A stretch of DNA of 64,000 nucleotides from CBDCFL01 sp965216135 (GTDB taxonomy: Bacteria; Pseudomonadota; Alphaproteobacteria; Rhodobacterales; Rhodobacteraceae), in the NCBI GenBank assembly GCA_965216135.1, contig CBDCFL010000019.1, positions 62,001-126,000 of the forward strand, given 5' to 3'. Shown here piece by piece: positions 25,895-33,847 of this stretch. Each line of letters starts with the position of its first letter. The first letter of the stretch is position 1. The notes under the pieces are model-generated. The model made no database searches, had not been told where the DNA came from, and saw only the letters and a program-made list of their open reading frames with translations. Both the position numbers and the translations under genes were made by a program.

Positions 25895-26881
25895 ATGGTG
25901 CAGAGTAACCTAACCATTTTTGGAAAGCCGATCGACATGGGAAAGCGCATCAATCGAGCGGTCGAGCTGCTGGCTGACCGGCAGCCAGTCTACTACGTCG
26001 GCGGGCACACCGGCCTCGGCCAGACCTTTGCGACGCGCCCCTTCGGGGCGCTTACTGGGATGCATACGCCGGTATTGACCTACGAGCAGGGGCAGATCGA
26101 TGCGGGGACCTGGGCCGACTACATCAACGTCGGCTTCGAACACGGCGCGTTCGACCTCGCCGGACTCGACAGCTACTTGCACGGTATGGTCGACGCGGGG
26201 CCGACGCGTAGTGGACACCGCACGCCTGCCATCTTGGTCGAGGTGCCGGTGAACGGCATTTCGCGGGCGATCGTCGAGGCCAACGCCTGGCAATTCCAGC
26301 AGATCCTCGCCCGTGGTGTACACGGAATTATTCTCTGCAAGGCCAACACCGCCGATGCGGTCCGAGCGTTCGTCGAGTGCTGTCGGTACCCGGTCCAGCG
26401 CGACGGTGTTGGCGAGAGGCTTGGCGAAGGGGTCCGCGGTTTCGGCTCAGAGATCAGTGCCGCCCACGTCTGGGGTGTCGACATCGACACCTACGGTGCC
26501 AAGGCCGACCCCTGGCCGCTCAATCCAGATGGCGAGTTGATCCTCGGTATCAAGATTGAGACCAGGACCGCCGTTGCTCAGCTCGAAGAAATCGTCGCAG
26601 TCCCCGGGATCGCCTTTGCCGAGGTCGGGCCGACCGACATGAGCTATGCCCTCGGCATTCCCAAGCTGACGGTTCCGTTGACGGGGGAGGTCGCCGAGAT
26701 TGAGCAGCGCCTGAAGGAGGCCTGCTCCGCGAACGGCGTGCCATTTCATCCGTTCTCCGGTCATCTTGGCCCGGACGGCATCCCGGACATCATTGACCAT
26801 GGCGGCAGCTACTTCACCGCGCCAAGCGAGGAAATCGCCATCGTGGGCCGCGCGCACACTAACCGCGCAATGCCGGTATAG
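25895..26881 (+). CDS. HpcH/HpaI-type aldolase/citrate-lyase family protein
   Basis: 328 residues from ATG 25895; a second ATG at 25937 has a better ribosome binding site (GGAAAG). The barrel of the 2-dehydro-3-deoxy-aldarate aldolase family is visible: YINVGFEHGAFD, VHGIILCKANTADAVRAFVE, LILGIKIETRTAVAQLEEI with the metal-binding Glu, PGIAFAEVGPTDMSYALGIP, and a C-terminal FHPFSGHL. Class II members need a divalent metal and cleave keto acids to pyruvate or oxaloacetate plus an aldehyde. The protein is longer than canonical HpaI (about 255 residues). It probably supplies the C-C cleavage step of the neighbouring pathway. Confidence 0.85.
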   Translation: MVQSNLTIFGKPIDMGKRINRAVELLADRQPVYYVGGHTGLGQTFATRPFGALTGMHTPVLTYEQGQIDAGTWADYINVGFEHGAFDLAGLDSYLHGMVDAGPTRSGHRTPAILVEVPVNGISRAIVEANAWQFQQILARGVHGIILCKANTADAVRAFVECCRYPVQRDGVGERLGEGVRGFGSEISAAHVWGVDIDTYGAKADPWPLNPDGELILGIKIETRTAVAQLEEIVAVPGIAFAEVGPTDMSYALGIPKLTVPLTGEVAEIEQRLKEACSANGVPFHPFSGHLGPDGIPDIIDHGGSYFTAPSEEIAIVGRAHTNRAMPV

Positions 26882-26926
26882 ATCCAAGACGGGGGTGGAC
26901 GCGCGCTCCGACACGCTCGGTTCCTC

Positions 26927-27979
26927 TCAGAATTCGATAATGGCGCGGCCGCGTATCTGCCCGGCTTTCAGCGCATCGCATGCTTCGTTGATCTGGTCGA
27001 GGCGATAGCGATCGGTTACCAGCCTGTCGAGCGGGAGCTTCCCCTCCCGGTACCAGCGAAGATACATGTCAAAGTCCCGGTCAGGGTACGCGGCGCCGAA
27101 GCTGGTGATGAAGCCGCCTTGCTTGCAGAGAAACTCCCGAGGATCGAGACTCATCTCGTGTCCCGGCACGCCGATGAGGACCGCCGTGCCGCCGAGATTG
27201 TCGGCGCCGTAACCGCCAGGGCGCGTGACCTTGAGAATCATTTCGGTGACCGACCGCGCCCCGACGGCGTCGAAAGCATAATCGACGCCGCCATGGCTCA
27301 GCTCCAGAATTGCCTCTACCGGGTCCTCTTTGCTGGCGTCGACAGTATGGGTCGCGCCGAATTCTCGGGCCAGCTCCAGTTTGTCGGCGTGCAGGTCGAC
27401 GGCGATGACCGGGTTCGCGAGGCTCAGCGCCGCGGCGCGCAGCGCCGAGAGTCCGACGCCCCCCATGCCGACGATGGCTACTGACTCTTCCGGACGCACC
27501 TTGGTGGTGTGAATTATCGCGCCACACCCGGTCAACACCGCGCAGCCGATGATCGAGCTCAGATCAGTAGGGTCTTGCTTGTCGATAGGCACGAGGTATC
27601 TCTCGGAGATAACCGCATGCTCGCTCCAGGTGTGGTGCGGCCATGGGATCGGAGCCCCCCGGTAGGTCGCGCCACAATCCTCGTCTTCCTTGCCGAACGG
27701 CAGGGGGACGTCTCGAACCCAGGTAACAATAGCGTGATCGCCCTCCCGCACCCGGGTCACCTCTGAGCCAACCCGCGTCACCAGGGCGGCCGCCTCGTGT
27801 CCAAACGTGGTGGGGCGTGGGCGGGTGTCGGTGAGCTCGTGTATCTGCGAGTGACAGATTCCGGTGGAAAACATCTGCAGCACGGCTTGATCCGGGCGCG
27901 GTTCGGGGAGCTCGAGCTCATCGATGATGAGGGGCTCACCTCTGGCGGTCTGAATCGCGGCTCGTGATTTCATCAACAT
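26927..27979 (-). CDS. Zinc-type (MDR) alcohol dehydrogenase
   Basis: I choose ATG 27979 (MLMKSRAAIQ); an upstream TTG would add nine residues. 350 residues with catalytic-zinc residues Cys42 and His61-Glu62 (STGICHSQ, FGHEAAALV), a C-terminal-half Cys in IIGCAVLTGCGA, and the NAD motif VGMGGVGLSAL. The four-cysteine structural-zinc lobe of class III enzymes is not recognisable; the segment holds DEDCGATYRG instead. It resembles NDMA-dependent or aryl/alkyl alcohol dehydrogenases. It converges with the HpcH gene and lies downstream of PhyH 2 in the same direction. Confidence 0.88.
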   Translation of the reverse strand: MLMKSRAAIQTARGEPLIIDELELPEPRPDQAVLQMFSTGICHSQIHELTDTRPRPTTFGHEAAALVTRVGSEVTRVREGDHAIVTWVRDVPLPFGKEDEDCGATYRGAPIPWPHHTWSEHAVISERYLVPIDKQDPTDLSSIIGCAVLTGCGAIIHTTKVRPEESVAIVGMGGVGLSALRAAALSLANPVIAVDLHADKLELAREFGATHTVDASKEDPVEAILELSHGGVDYAFDAVGARSVTEMILKVTRPGGYGADNLGGTAVLIGVPGHEMSLDPREFLCKQGGFITSFGAAYPDRDFDMYLRWYREGKLPLDRLVTDRYRLDQINEACDALKAGQIRGRAIIEF

Positions 27980-28167
27980 CGTGCTTAAGATGAAGCCACG
28001 GCCCAATAGCTTGTCAAGCGGGAAAACATTAGCCCGCGCGAGGCCAGCGGTTCGATCGACTGATCATCGCCCCGCCGAACGTCGAGCGGCTACCGATCAC
28101 GACAAGCGATCCACAGATCAATCAGCACGATGTTGACGTCCTCAACGCCTGAAGAACCGCAACGTGA

Positions 28168-29034
28168 TCACTGTCGTGGCAGGTGGTCGCCGAAATCGTA
28201 TGTCTGTCGAGCAGGTTGCGCGGCTCCACGGTAGTCGACCAGCACCGGGGCCAGCAATTCTCTTTCCTCTTGTGAGAGCGAGTCTGGCATCGGCCTGAGT
28301 TGGATCTGGTAGCCGGCGCGTACTCTCTCGCTGAGTTCGTCGTAGCGCGGCACATACCACAAGGTGATGACCGTGCGACGCTGGTCAGTAGTATTGGCGT
28401 GAGCGGCGTGCAGCACCCGCGCGTCGCCTATGACCATATCCCCGACCGTTACGGCTATGTCCACCTCGCCGGGCAACGGCTGGTACCCCGCGGTGGTATC
28501 GGGGTCCTGATGGCGGACGCCGTCGTCGTGGGTGCCGATGAGGTCGTGGGCATCAAGCCGCGCGCGGTGTGAGCCAGGCACGACTCGCAGGCAGCCATTC
28601 GAGCGATTGGTGTCAGTCAGGTACCACATCAGAAACACCTGGTGGGGGATCGGGTCGGCGCTCTCAGGCTCCTCCCAGTAGGTCCAGTCCTGGTGCCAGT
28701 AGAGCGGCGGGCTCCCCCCTTCCTTGGCTATGATCGCCCCTCCGAAGTAACGCGGGTGGGCGAAACCAAGCCCAGCCAGCGCCTCCAACGCCGCCGGCAG
28801 GGCGATGAGCTCGGAGAAGACCGGATCCTGGTAGGCGAGCGAGACGACGTTGCCCTGATGGCCCCGCCTCTTCTTCTCTTCGGCCGAGTTCTCGTCGAGG
28901 AGTCGCTTGCTAACCTGTCGCACGCGTTGGAGCAGGTCGTTAGGCAGTACCTGGGAAACCACACAGTATCCCTTGTCAATCAGCTGATCGCGCCGAGAAC
29001 CGATATCTTCCATGACGTCACCTTGCATCAACAT
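28168..29034 (-). CDS. Phytanoyl-CoA dioxygenase (PhyH)-family oxygenase 2
   Basis: 288 residues from ATG 29034. A later ATG at 29013 is better placed after AGGTGA and would give 281 residues. Fe(II) ligands: His114-x-Asp116 (LYWHQDWTYW) and His209 (ARVLHAAHANTT), with Arg219/220 for 2-oxoglutarate. SNGCLRVVPGSH is the typical PhyH turn. It is only distantly similar to the PhyH protein at 23882, so the two oxygenases probably act at different steps. A 188-base gap separates it from the downstream alcohol dehydrogenase, and about 240 bases without a gene lie upstream. Confidence 0.9.
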   Translation of the reverse strand: MLMQGDVMEDIGSRRDQLIDKGYCVVSQVLPNDLLQRVRQVSKRLLDENSAEEKKRRGHQGNVVSLAYQDPVFSELIALPAALEALAGLGFAHPRYFGGAIIAKEGGSPPLYWHQDWTYWEEPESADPIPHQVFLMWYLTDTNRSNGCLRVVPGSHRARLDAHDLIGTHDDGVRHQDPDTTAGYQPLPGEVDIAVTVGDMVIGDARVLHAAHANTTDQRRTVITLWYVPRYDELSERVRAGYQIQLRPMPDSLSQEERELLAPVLVDYRGAAQPARQTYDFGDHLPRQ

Positions 29035-29275
29035 GGGTTTCCTTCATGCAAACTCGACAATCTCGATCGCCCGGGTGTGCTCCCCGCTGGACTCCACCAG
29101 CGTCCGCTTCTCTATGCGCACTCGCTTTGGTTAGAATCCGCGTCCGACGCGGCAAGCCATGGTCCGTCGATTTAGCTGTCGACTCACATAGACCAAAAAA
29201 ATACGGTCGCTGTGGACGTTGTCAAGAAAACTCGAGCCACCCGGGCTCGCGGCGGGAACGGTGTATGGACCGGGG

Positions 29276-30124
29276 CTAAAGTTCTGTGTCGGTCAAGTAG
29301 GAATACGCCCTCAGCGGCGCTACTGCCAGCAGACCCCCGTCCACAGGAATCGTCGCGCCGGAGATCCAGCGTGATTCGTCGCTGGCCAGAAACAGAGCCA
29401 GCCACGCCACATCCCAAGGTGTCCCCTCGATGCCGAGGGGTGCCGCATTTTTGCGCAGCTCGCGACGTTGCGCCGTCATCGACCCGCCGGGGAAAGCTCC
29501 ATGCACATGCCCGGGGGCGATGCAATTGGCGCGAATACCATCCCGCCCGTGGTTTGATGCCGTGGTCCTGGCAAGCATGTGGAGCCCAGCTTTGGTGACC
29601 GAGTAGGGCACTGATTTAGAATAAGGGGCGACGATGCCGTCGATCGACGAGTGGTAGATGATCGACCCGCCGCCGCTTTCGACCATCGCGGGTATGGCGT
29701 ATTTGGTGGCAAACGCGGGGCCCTTGAGGTTGACCGCCACGTTGTGGTCGAAGTTTTCCTCATCGAGAACGTCTACGGTGCTCATACCTCGGGCACCGGC
29801 GTTGTTGACCAGCACGTGTAGTGCCCCGTAGCGCTCCACGGCGACGTTTACCATTTCCTTGCACGCTGCCGTGTTGCTAACGTCCACGACGACCGAGGTC
29901 GCGTCGCCGCCTTCGGCAGCGATGTCGCGACACGTGCGCTCGGCGTTGTCGGCCGAGAGGTCAGCCACCACCACCTTAGCGCCGGCCCGGGCGAACAGCC
30001 GGGCGGTCGCGAAGCCTATCCCGATCTCTTCTGTGTCGCTCCGAGTTCCGCCGCCGGTGACGATGGCTACCTTGTCGCGTAGCCGGCCGGCCGGACTGAT
30101 GTGCTCTACGTCTCGGACCACCAC
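29276..30124 (-). CDS. Short-chain dehydrogenase/reductase with an expanded glycine motif
   Basis: 282 residues beginning at GTG 30124, immediately after the TAG stop of the ThDP gene, so translation is probably coupled. The glycine-rich loop is expanded: TGGGTRSDTEEIGIG instead of the usual TGxxxGIG. NNAG, a catalytic region YHSSIDGIVAPYSKSVPYSVTKAG (Ser, Tyr, Lys), and C-terminal SGATIPVDGGL are present. It belongs to the operon ThDP enzyme - SDR - PhyH 2 - alcohol dehydrogenase. The likely role is NAD(P)-dependent oxidation or reduction of a product of the ThDP enzyme. Confidence 0.88.
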   Translation of the reverse strand: MVVRDVEHISPAGRLRDKVAIVTGGGTRSDTEEIGIGFATARLFARAGAKVVVADLSADNAERTCRDIAAEGGDATSVVVDVSNTAACKEMVNVAVERYGALHVLVNNAGARGMSTVDVLDEENFDHNVAVNLKGPAFATKYAIPAMVESGGGSIIYHSSIDGIVAPYSKSVPYSVTKAGLHMLARTTASNHGRDGIRANCIAPGHVHGAFPGGSMTAQRRELRKNAAPLGIEGTPWDVAWLALFLASDESRWISGATIPVDGGLLAVAPLRAYSYLTDTEL

Positions 30125-31786
30125 CTATGGCAGCCAGGCCAGTGGAGCGATGGCATCGATGTGGCTCTTGACGTCCACCACTACCGGACGCTTCGCCGAG
30201 AATGCCTTGTCGAGCGCGCCCGCCAGATCCCCGGGCTTGTCCACCGTGAGACCCATCGCCCCCATCGACTCAGCGATGGCGGCGAAGTCGGCATCCGGGA
30301 AAAGCCACTGTTTGTCAGTCGCCGCGGATTGGCCCTCGTAGCTCTCCACTCCGTTCTTCTCTTGATTCAGCGAGTGGTTGTTGTTCACCAGGATGACGAC
30401 GTTTAGGCTCTCTCTTACCGCCGTCTCGATCTCGGCGATGTGGTACCAGATGCCACCGTCGCCGGTGAAACACAGCACTGGCCGATCTGGAGCGGCGCAC
30501 TTAGCGCCCAGCGACGCCGGTAACCCCCAACCCAGCGAGCCAGCGCAGCGAATGTAGCTCTGTGTGGGATGCTTCAGATCCAGCATGGTGCCGGTCCACA
30601 CCCCGGAGTGCCCGGTGTCGGATACCAGGATGGTATCGGCCGGCATGTGCTCGCTCAACTCCCGGCAGATGCGCTCGGGCCGCAGCGGGCCCCAGTCCGA
30701 GTTCCAATGCTTCTCGACGCCTTCTTTCCAGCGTGAAACCAGCTGCTGCACCTCGGCGAGCCACTCAGAGCGGTTGGGGCCGGGTTGGGCGACCTCTATC
30801 ATCGCAGCCAACGAAGCCTTGGCGTCTCCTTGCAGGCCCACCTCCACGGCGTAATTGCGGCCGATCTCTTCGGGATTGATGTCCAGCTGGATTGCCGACG
30901 TACCCTGCGGCGGAACGCGAAAATCGTGGGTCAGCTGGCCGCCGGTGTGGCTGCCGATGAAAAACACTAGGTCTGCCTGACAGAGAATGCGGTTGCTGCA
31001 TTCGCGCGCGTAGTTACCCGGGGTGCCGACGGCCAACGGGTGGTCGGCCGGGAACATTGCCTTGGCGTTGAGCGCCGTGGCCACCGGGATCGACAATTTC
31101 TCTGCCAACGCGATCAGCTCGTCCCGCGCTCCGGAGGCGGTTACGCCGCCCCCGGCAACGATCACCGGCCTGCTGGCGCCGTTCAGCAGTTCCAGCGCTT
31201 TGGCAATCGTGCTCGCATCGGCAACCGGACGGAAAGGCGGAAAATGCATGAACTGCTGCTCGACGACCACGTCGGCATCCAGCTCGCCGTCGGCGATTTC
31301 CATACCGGCGATGTTCTCCAGATCCAGGTGGGCGGGCCCGGGGGTGCCGCTCACCGCACTGCGGAACGCCTGTCGCAGGTACTGTGGCAGCGTGTCGGCG
31401 GTATGCACCGTGGCCTGGTACTTGGTAACGGCAGCGAACGGTTTGACGTGGTCCACTTCCTGATAGGAGTGGCGCTGCTGGTGGAAATATCGCTCGCGAC
31501 CGGTCAGCGCGATAACCGGTGAGCAGGCCAGATAGGCGTCCTGCAACCCGGCGGCGAGGTTGGCCGCCCCGACCGACTGACACATCACCAGCGCAGGGCC
31601 GCGGCGGACGCGGGCGTAGGCATCGGCCATGTAGGCGGCCGCCTTCTCGCCGTGCGATTGGATCGCGGTAACACCCAGCTTTCCCATCTCGAGGATCGCG
31701 GGCGGCATGATATAGGGCATGTAGAAAATGTGGGTGAGGCCGTAGCTGTGTACGGCTTGAGCAAGGTATCGGGCTCCGGTCGTCAT
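30125..31786 (-). CDS. Thiamine-diphosphate-dependent enzyme, acetolactate synthase-like (paralogue 2)
   Basis: I start at ATG 31786 (MTTGARYLAQAVHSYG); the frame extends upstream but reads as arginine-rich non-protein sequence. 553 residues with catalytic Glu47 in HGEKAAAYMADAYAR, SVGAANLAAGLQDAYL, the central nucleotide-like domain (RPVIVAGGGVTASGARDE) and the ThDP motif GDGGIWYHIAEIETAV...ILVNNN. It shares the same rare features as the paralogue at 20739-22412 (YRNAYQE/RHSYQE, FTGDGGIWYH), so the two arose by duplication. Each is followed by an SDR gene. This one reads away from the ADC-like gene across a region with two inverted repeats. Confidence 0.9.
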   Translation of the reverse strand: MTTGARYLAQAVHSYGLTHIFYMPYIMPPAILEMGKLGVTAIQSHGEKAAAYMADAYARVRRGPALVMCQSVGAANLAAGLQDAYLACSPVIALTGRERYFHQQRHSYQEVDHVKPFAAVTKYQATVHTADTLPQYLRQAFRSAVSGTPGPAHLDLENIAGMEIADGELDADVVVEQQFMHFPPFRPVADASTIAKALELLNGASRPVIVAGGGVTASGARDELIALAEKLSIPVATALNAKAMFPADHPLAVGTPGNYARECSNRILCQADLVFFIGSHTGGQLTHDFRVPPQGTSAIQLDINPEEIGRNYAVEVGLQGDAKASLAAMIEVAQPGPNRSEWLAEVQQLVSRWKEGVEKHWNSDWGPLRPERICRELSEHMPADTILVSDTGHSGVWTGTMLDLKHPTQSYIRCAGSLGWGLPASLGAKCAAPDRPVLCFTGDGGIWYHIAEIETAVRESLNVVILVNNNHSLNQEKNGVESYEGQSAATDKQWLFPDADFAAIAESMGAMGLTVDKPGDLAGALDKAFSAKRPVVVDVKSHIDAIAPLAWLP

Positions 31787-31898
31787 GCGCGTGAGATAAA
31801 AGAAGCGCGGTCGCGGTGTCAAGCGAGCCGTTGGGCGGGCGATGCCCAATCGAGTGGAGGAAGCGGTAGCTGCGCTCGCCCGCACTTTAGTACGCGGT

Positions 31899-31916
31899 AC
31901 ACCGGGCACCCGGTGT
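31899..31916. promoter_or_regulatory. Palindrome in the divergent ThDP/ADC promoter region
   Basis: ACACCGGG-CA-CCCGGTGT is an 8+8 bp inverted repeat centred in the 182-base region between the ThDP gene (minus) and the acetoacetate-decarboxylase-like gene (plus). A second inverted repeat, TTGGGC-7-GCCCAA, lies nearby at about 31831-31850. They are candidate binding sites for a regulator different from that of the TTTGGCATGCCAAA operator. Confidence 0.45.
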
Positions 31917-31968
31917 TTTCACGAACTGTGATATTGACGAACGTGATCGCGATAGTAATCTACGCGCT

Positions 31969-32814
31969 ATGCCGTACCCACTCGAGAAGGGCGTCATGCA
32001 CATGATGCCCACCCACTTTGGACCATACACCGGTCCCCGCCGCGGGCCTAAGGGTCGAACGTTCGCATGCGTTGATAACCCGAAGAAGATGACCTACTCG
32101 GTCAGCTTCCTCATCAAAACTGATCAGGTGGAGCCATTGTTGCCCCCCGGTTTCTCAATGGATGGTGAGCCGGTGGTAACCGTGTTCACCGAGCACCTGA
32201 AGGAGATCGAGTGGCTCGCCGGGCGTGGCTACAACGTTCTGGGCGTCACGTTTCCGGTTCGCTATGAGGGTAAGAAGGACCGCGCCGCTGGCCCGCTGCT
32301 GACGGTGCTTTGGGAGAACCTGACCGATCCCATCCTGACCGGCCGCGAACAGCTCGGCTTTTCCAAGATCTACTGCGAGCTGCCCGAACCGGTGGTCAGG
32401 GCCGAAGAGACCCACCTGACCGCGAGCTGGCTCGGATTCCGCTTCTTGGATCTGCGATTGACCGGGATGAAGGAGGTGGCGGAAGCCGAATTTCCACCCC
32501 CGCCGGAGGCCAAGTCCGACGGCGTGGCGCAAGGACTCCTGCACTACAAATACATCCCCAAGACCGGGGACTGGGGCGTCGCAGACGCTGAGTACGCGTG
32601 TCTGACGCCAGACGCCAACAGCAACGAAGTTACCAAGCAGATGTGGCGCGGGGACGGCACCGTTGAGTTTCATCGCGCACGCTGGGAGGACCTCCCGACA
32701 CAATACTCGATAGTAAACACCTTCGCCGATCTGGAAATTGTTGAATGGCGCGGAGCCACGATAACACGGAGCGTCGGTGGCAAGGATCTGAGCGACCAGC
32801 GGGCCCTCCAGTAG
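31969..32814 (+). CDS. Acetoacetate decarboxylase (ADC)-family protein
   Basis: 281 residues from ATG 31969; a later ATG at 31996 (MHMMPTHFGPY) is also possible. The ADC signature is seen in LPPGFSMDGEPVVTVFTEHLKEIEWLAGRGYN and GREQLGFSKIYCELPEP, where Lys133 matches the Schiff-base lysine, followed by SWLGFRFLDLRL and YKYIPKTGDWGVADAEY. Family members decarboxylate acetoacetate-like keto acids or act as aldolase-dehydratases, and many bacterial relatives handle unknown keto acids. It diverges from the ThDP operon, so the two are probably controlled together. Confidence 0.85.
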   Translation: MPYPLEKGVMHMMPTHFGPYTGPRRGPKGRTFACVDNPKKMTYSVSFLIKTDQVEPLLPPGFSMDGEPVVTVFTEHLKEIEWLAGRGYNVLGVTFPVRYEGKKDRAAGPLLTVLWENLTDPILTGREQLGFSKIYCELPEPVVRAEETHLTASWLGFRFLDLRLTGMKEVAEAEFPPPPEAKSDGVAQGLLHYKYIPKTGDWGVADAEYACLTPDANSNEVTKQMWRGDGTVEFHRARWEDLPTQYSIVNTFADLEIVEWRGATITRSVGGKDLSDQRALQ

Positions 32815-32902
32815 TGACGACCTCGAATGCACAGAGCGGGTTATCTGCATTTCATGCGCCGGTTGACATGCGCTTTGCACGCTGGCACGTCTGGGCGCTA
32901 TC

Positions 32903-33847
32903 ATGATCCGCGTCGAGAATTTGACCTGCTATTATGGCGAACGGCCGGCGGTTGACGGCATCACCTTCAATATCGAGAAGGGGGAGATCGTCGGCTTTTT
33001 GGGCCCCAACGGCGCGGGCAAATCGAGTACCATGCGGATGATCACCGGCTATATGATGCCCACGCGCGGGAACGCCTGGATCGCCGGCCACGACATGACG
33101 CGCGACTCGCTGGAAGGGCGGCGTCACCTTGGCTACCTTCCCGAGGTTGTACCGCTCTACGACGATATGACAACCCGTAGCTACCTGCAGTACATCGGAC
33201 GCCTGCGCGGGCTAGACAGCGCGACCACCTCCCGGCGCGTGGACGAGGTCATCGAAAACTGCGTGCTCGGGGAGTACCGGGACGTCTTGCTGAACAAATT
33301 ATCCAAGGGCTTCCGTCAGCGGGTTGGGATGGCGCAGTCCATCATCAACGACCCCGAAGTGTTGATTCTCGACGAACCCACGATTGGCATCGACCCGATC
33401 CAGGTGGCGCAGACCCGTCAGCTCATCAAGCATCTCGGTGAGAACCGGACAATCCTGCTGTCCAGCCACATCCTTCCTGAAGTGAGCATGGTGTGTGAGC
33501 GGGTAATCATCATCAACCAGGGGAAGATCGTCGCTGAGGACAGCATCGAGGGCTTGTCGTCGCGCGTTGCCGGCGACCAGCAACTGCGGCTGCGGGTCCG
33601 CGGTCCCGCGACAGAGGTAACTCATACGCTCAGGACGCTTGCTGGCGTCCGTGATGCCCGCTACCAGGACCCGTTTCACATCGTCCGTATCGAGCCGGGA
33701 CAGGAGCTTCAGGGTGCGATTATTGCCGCCGTCGGCGCCAAGAGTTGGGCGTTGCTTTCCATGGAATCGGTCGGCCTGAGTCTGGAGGACATTTTCCTGC
33801 AGTTGATCGGGTCCGAGGGAGACGCCGAACCGGCGGCGCGCGCATGA
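32903..33847 (+). CDS. ABC transporter ATP-binding protein, GldA-like
   Basis: 314 residues from ATG 32903. Walker A GPNGAGKS is at 34-41, Q-loop region YLPEVVPLYDDMTTRSYLQYIG, signature LSKGFRQRVGMAQ, Walker B VLILDEPTIGIDP and H-loop LLSSHILPEV. LSKGF in place of LSGGQ is typical of GldA and related ABC-2 exporters. The C-terminal domain (residues 225-300) resembles that of ABC-2 systems. Its stop overlaps the next start as ATGA, so it partners the fused GldFG-like protein. The function outside gliding bacteria is unknown. Confidence 0.88.
   Translation: MIRVENLTCYYGERPAVDGITFNIEKGEIVGFLGPNGAGKSSTMRMITGYMMPTRGNAWIAGHDMTRDSLEGRRHLGYLPEVVPLYDDMTTRSYLQYIGRLRGLDSATTSRRVDEVIENCVLGEYRDVLLNKLSKGFRQRVGMAQSIINDPEVLILDEPTIGIDPIQVAQTRQLIKHLGENRTILLSSHILPEVSMVCERVIIINQGKIVAEDSIEGLSSRVAGDQQLRLRVRGPATEVTHTLRTLAGVRDARYQDPFHIVRIEPGQELQGAIIAAVGAKSWALLSMESVGLSLEDIFLQLIGSEGDAEPAARA

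Noticed and set aside
32155..32904. Long minus-strand frame (249 codons) opposite the ADC-like gene
   Set aside because: It overlaps the well-supported ADC-family gene completely, has no recognisable domain, and is the kind of shadow frame expected in GC-rich DNA.
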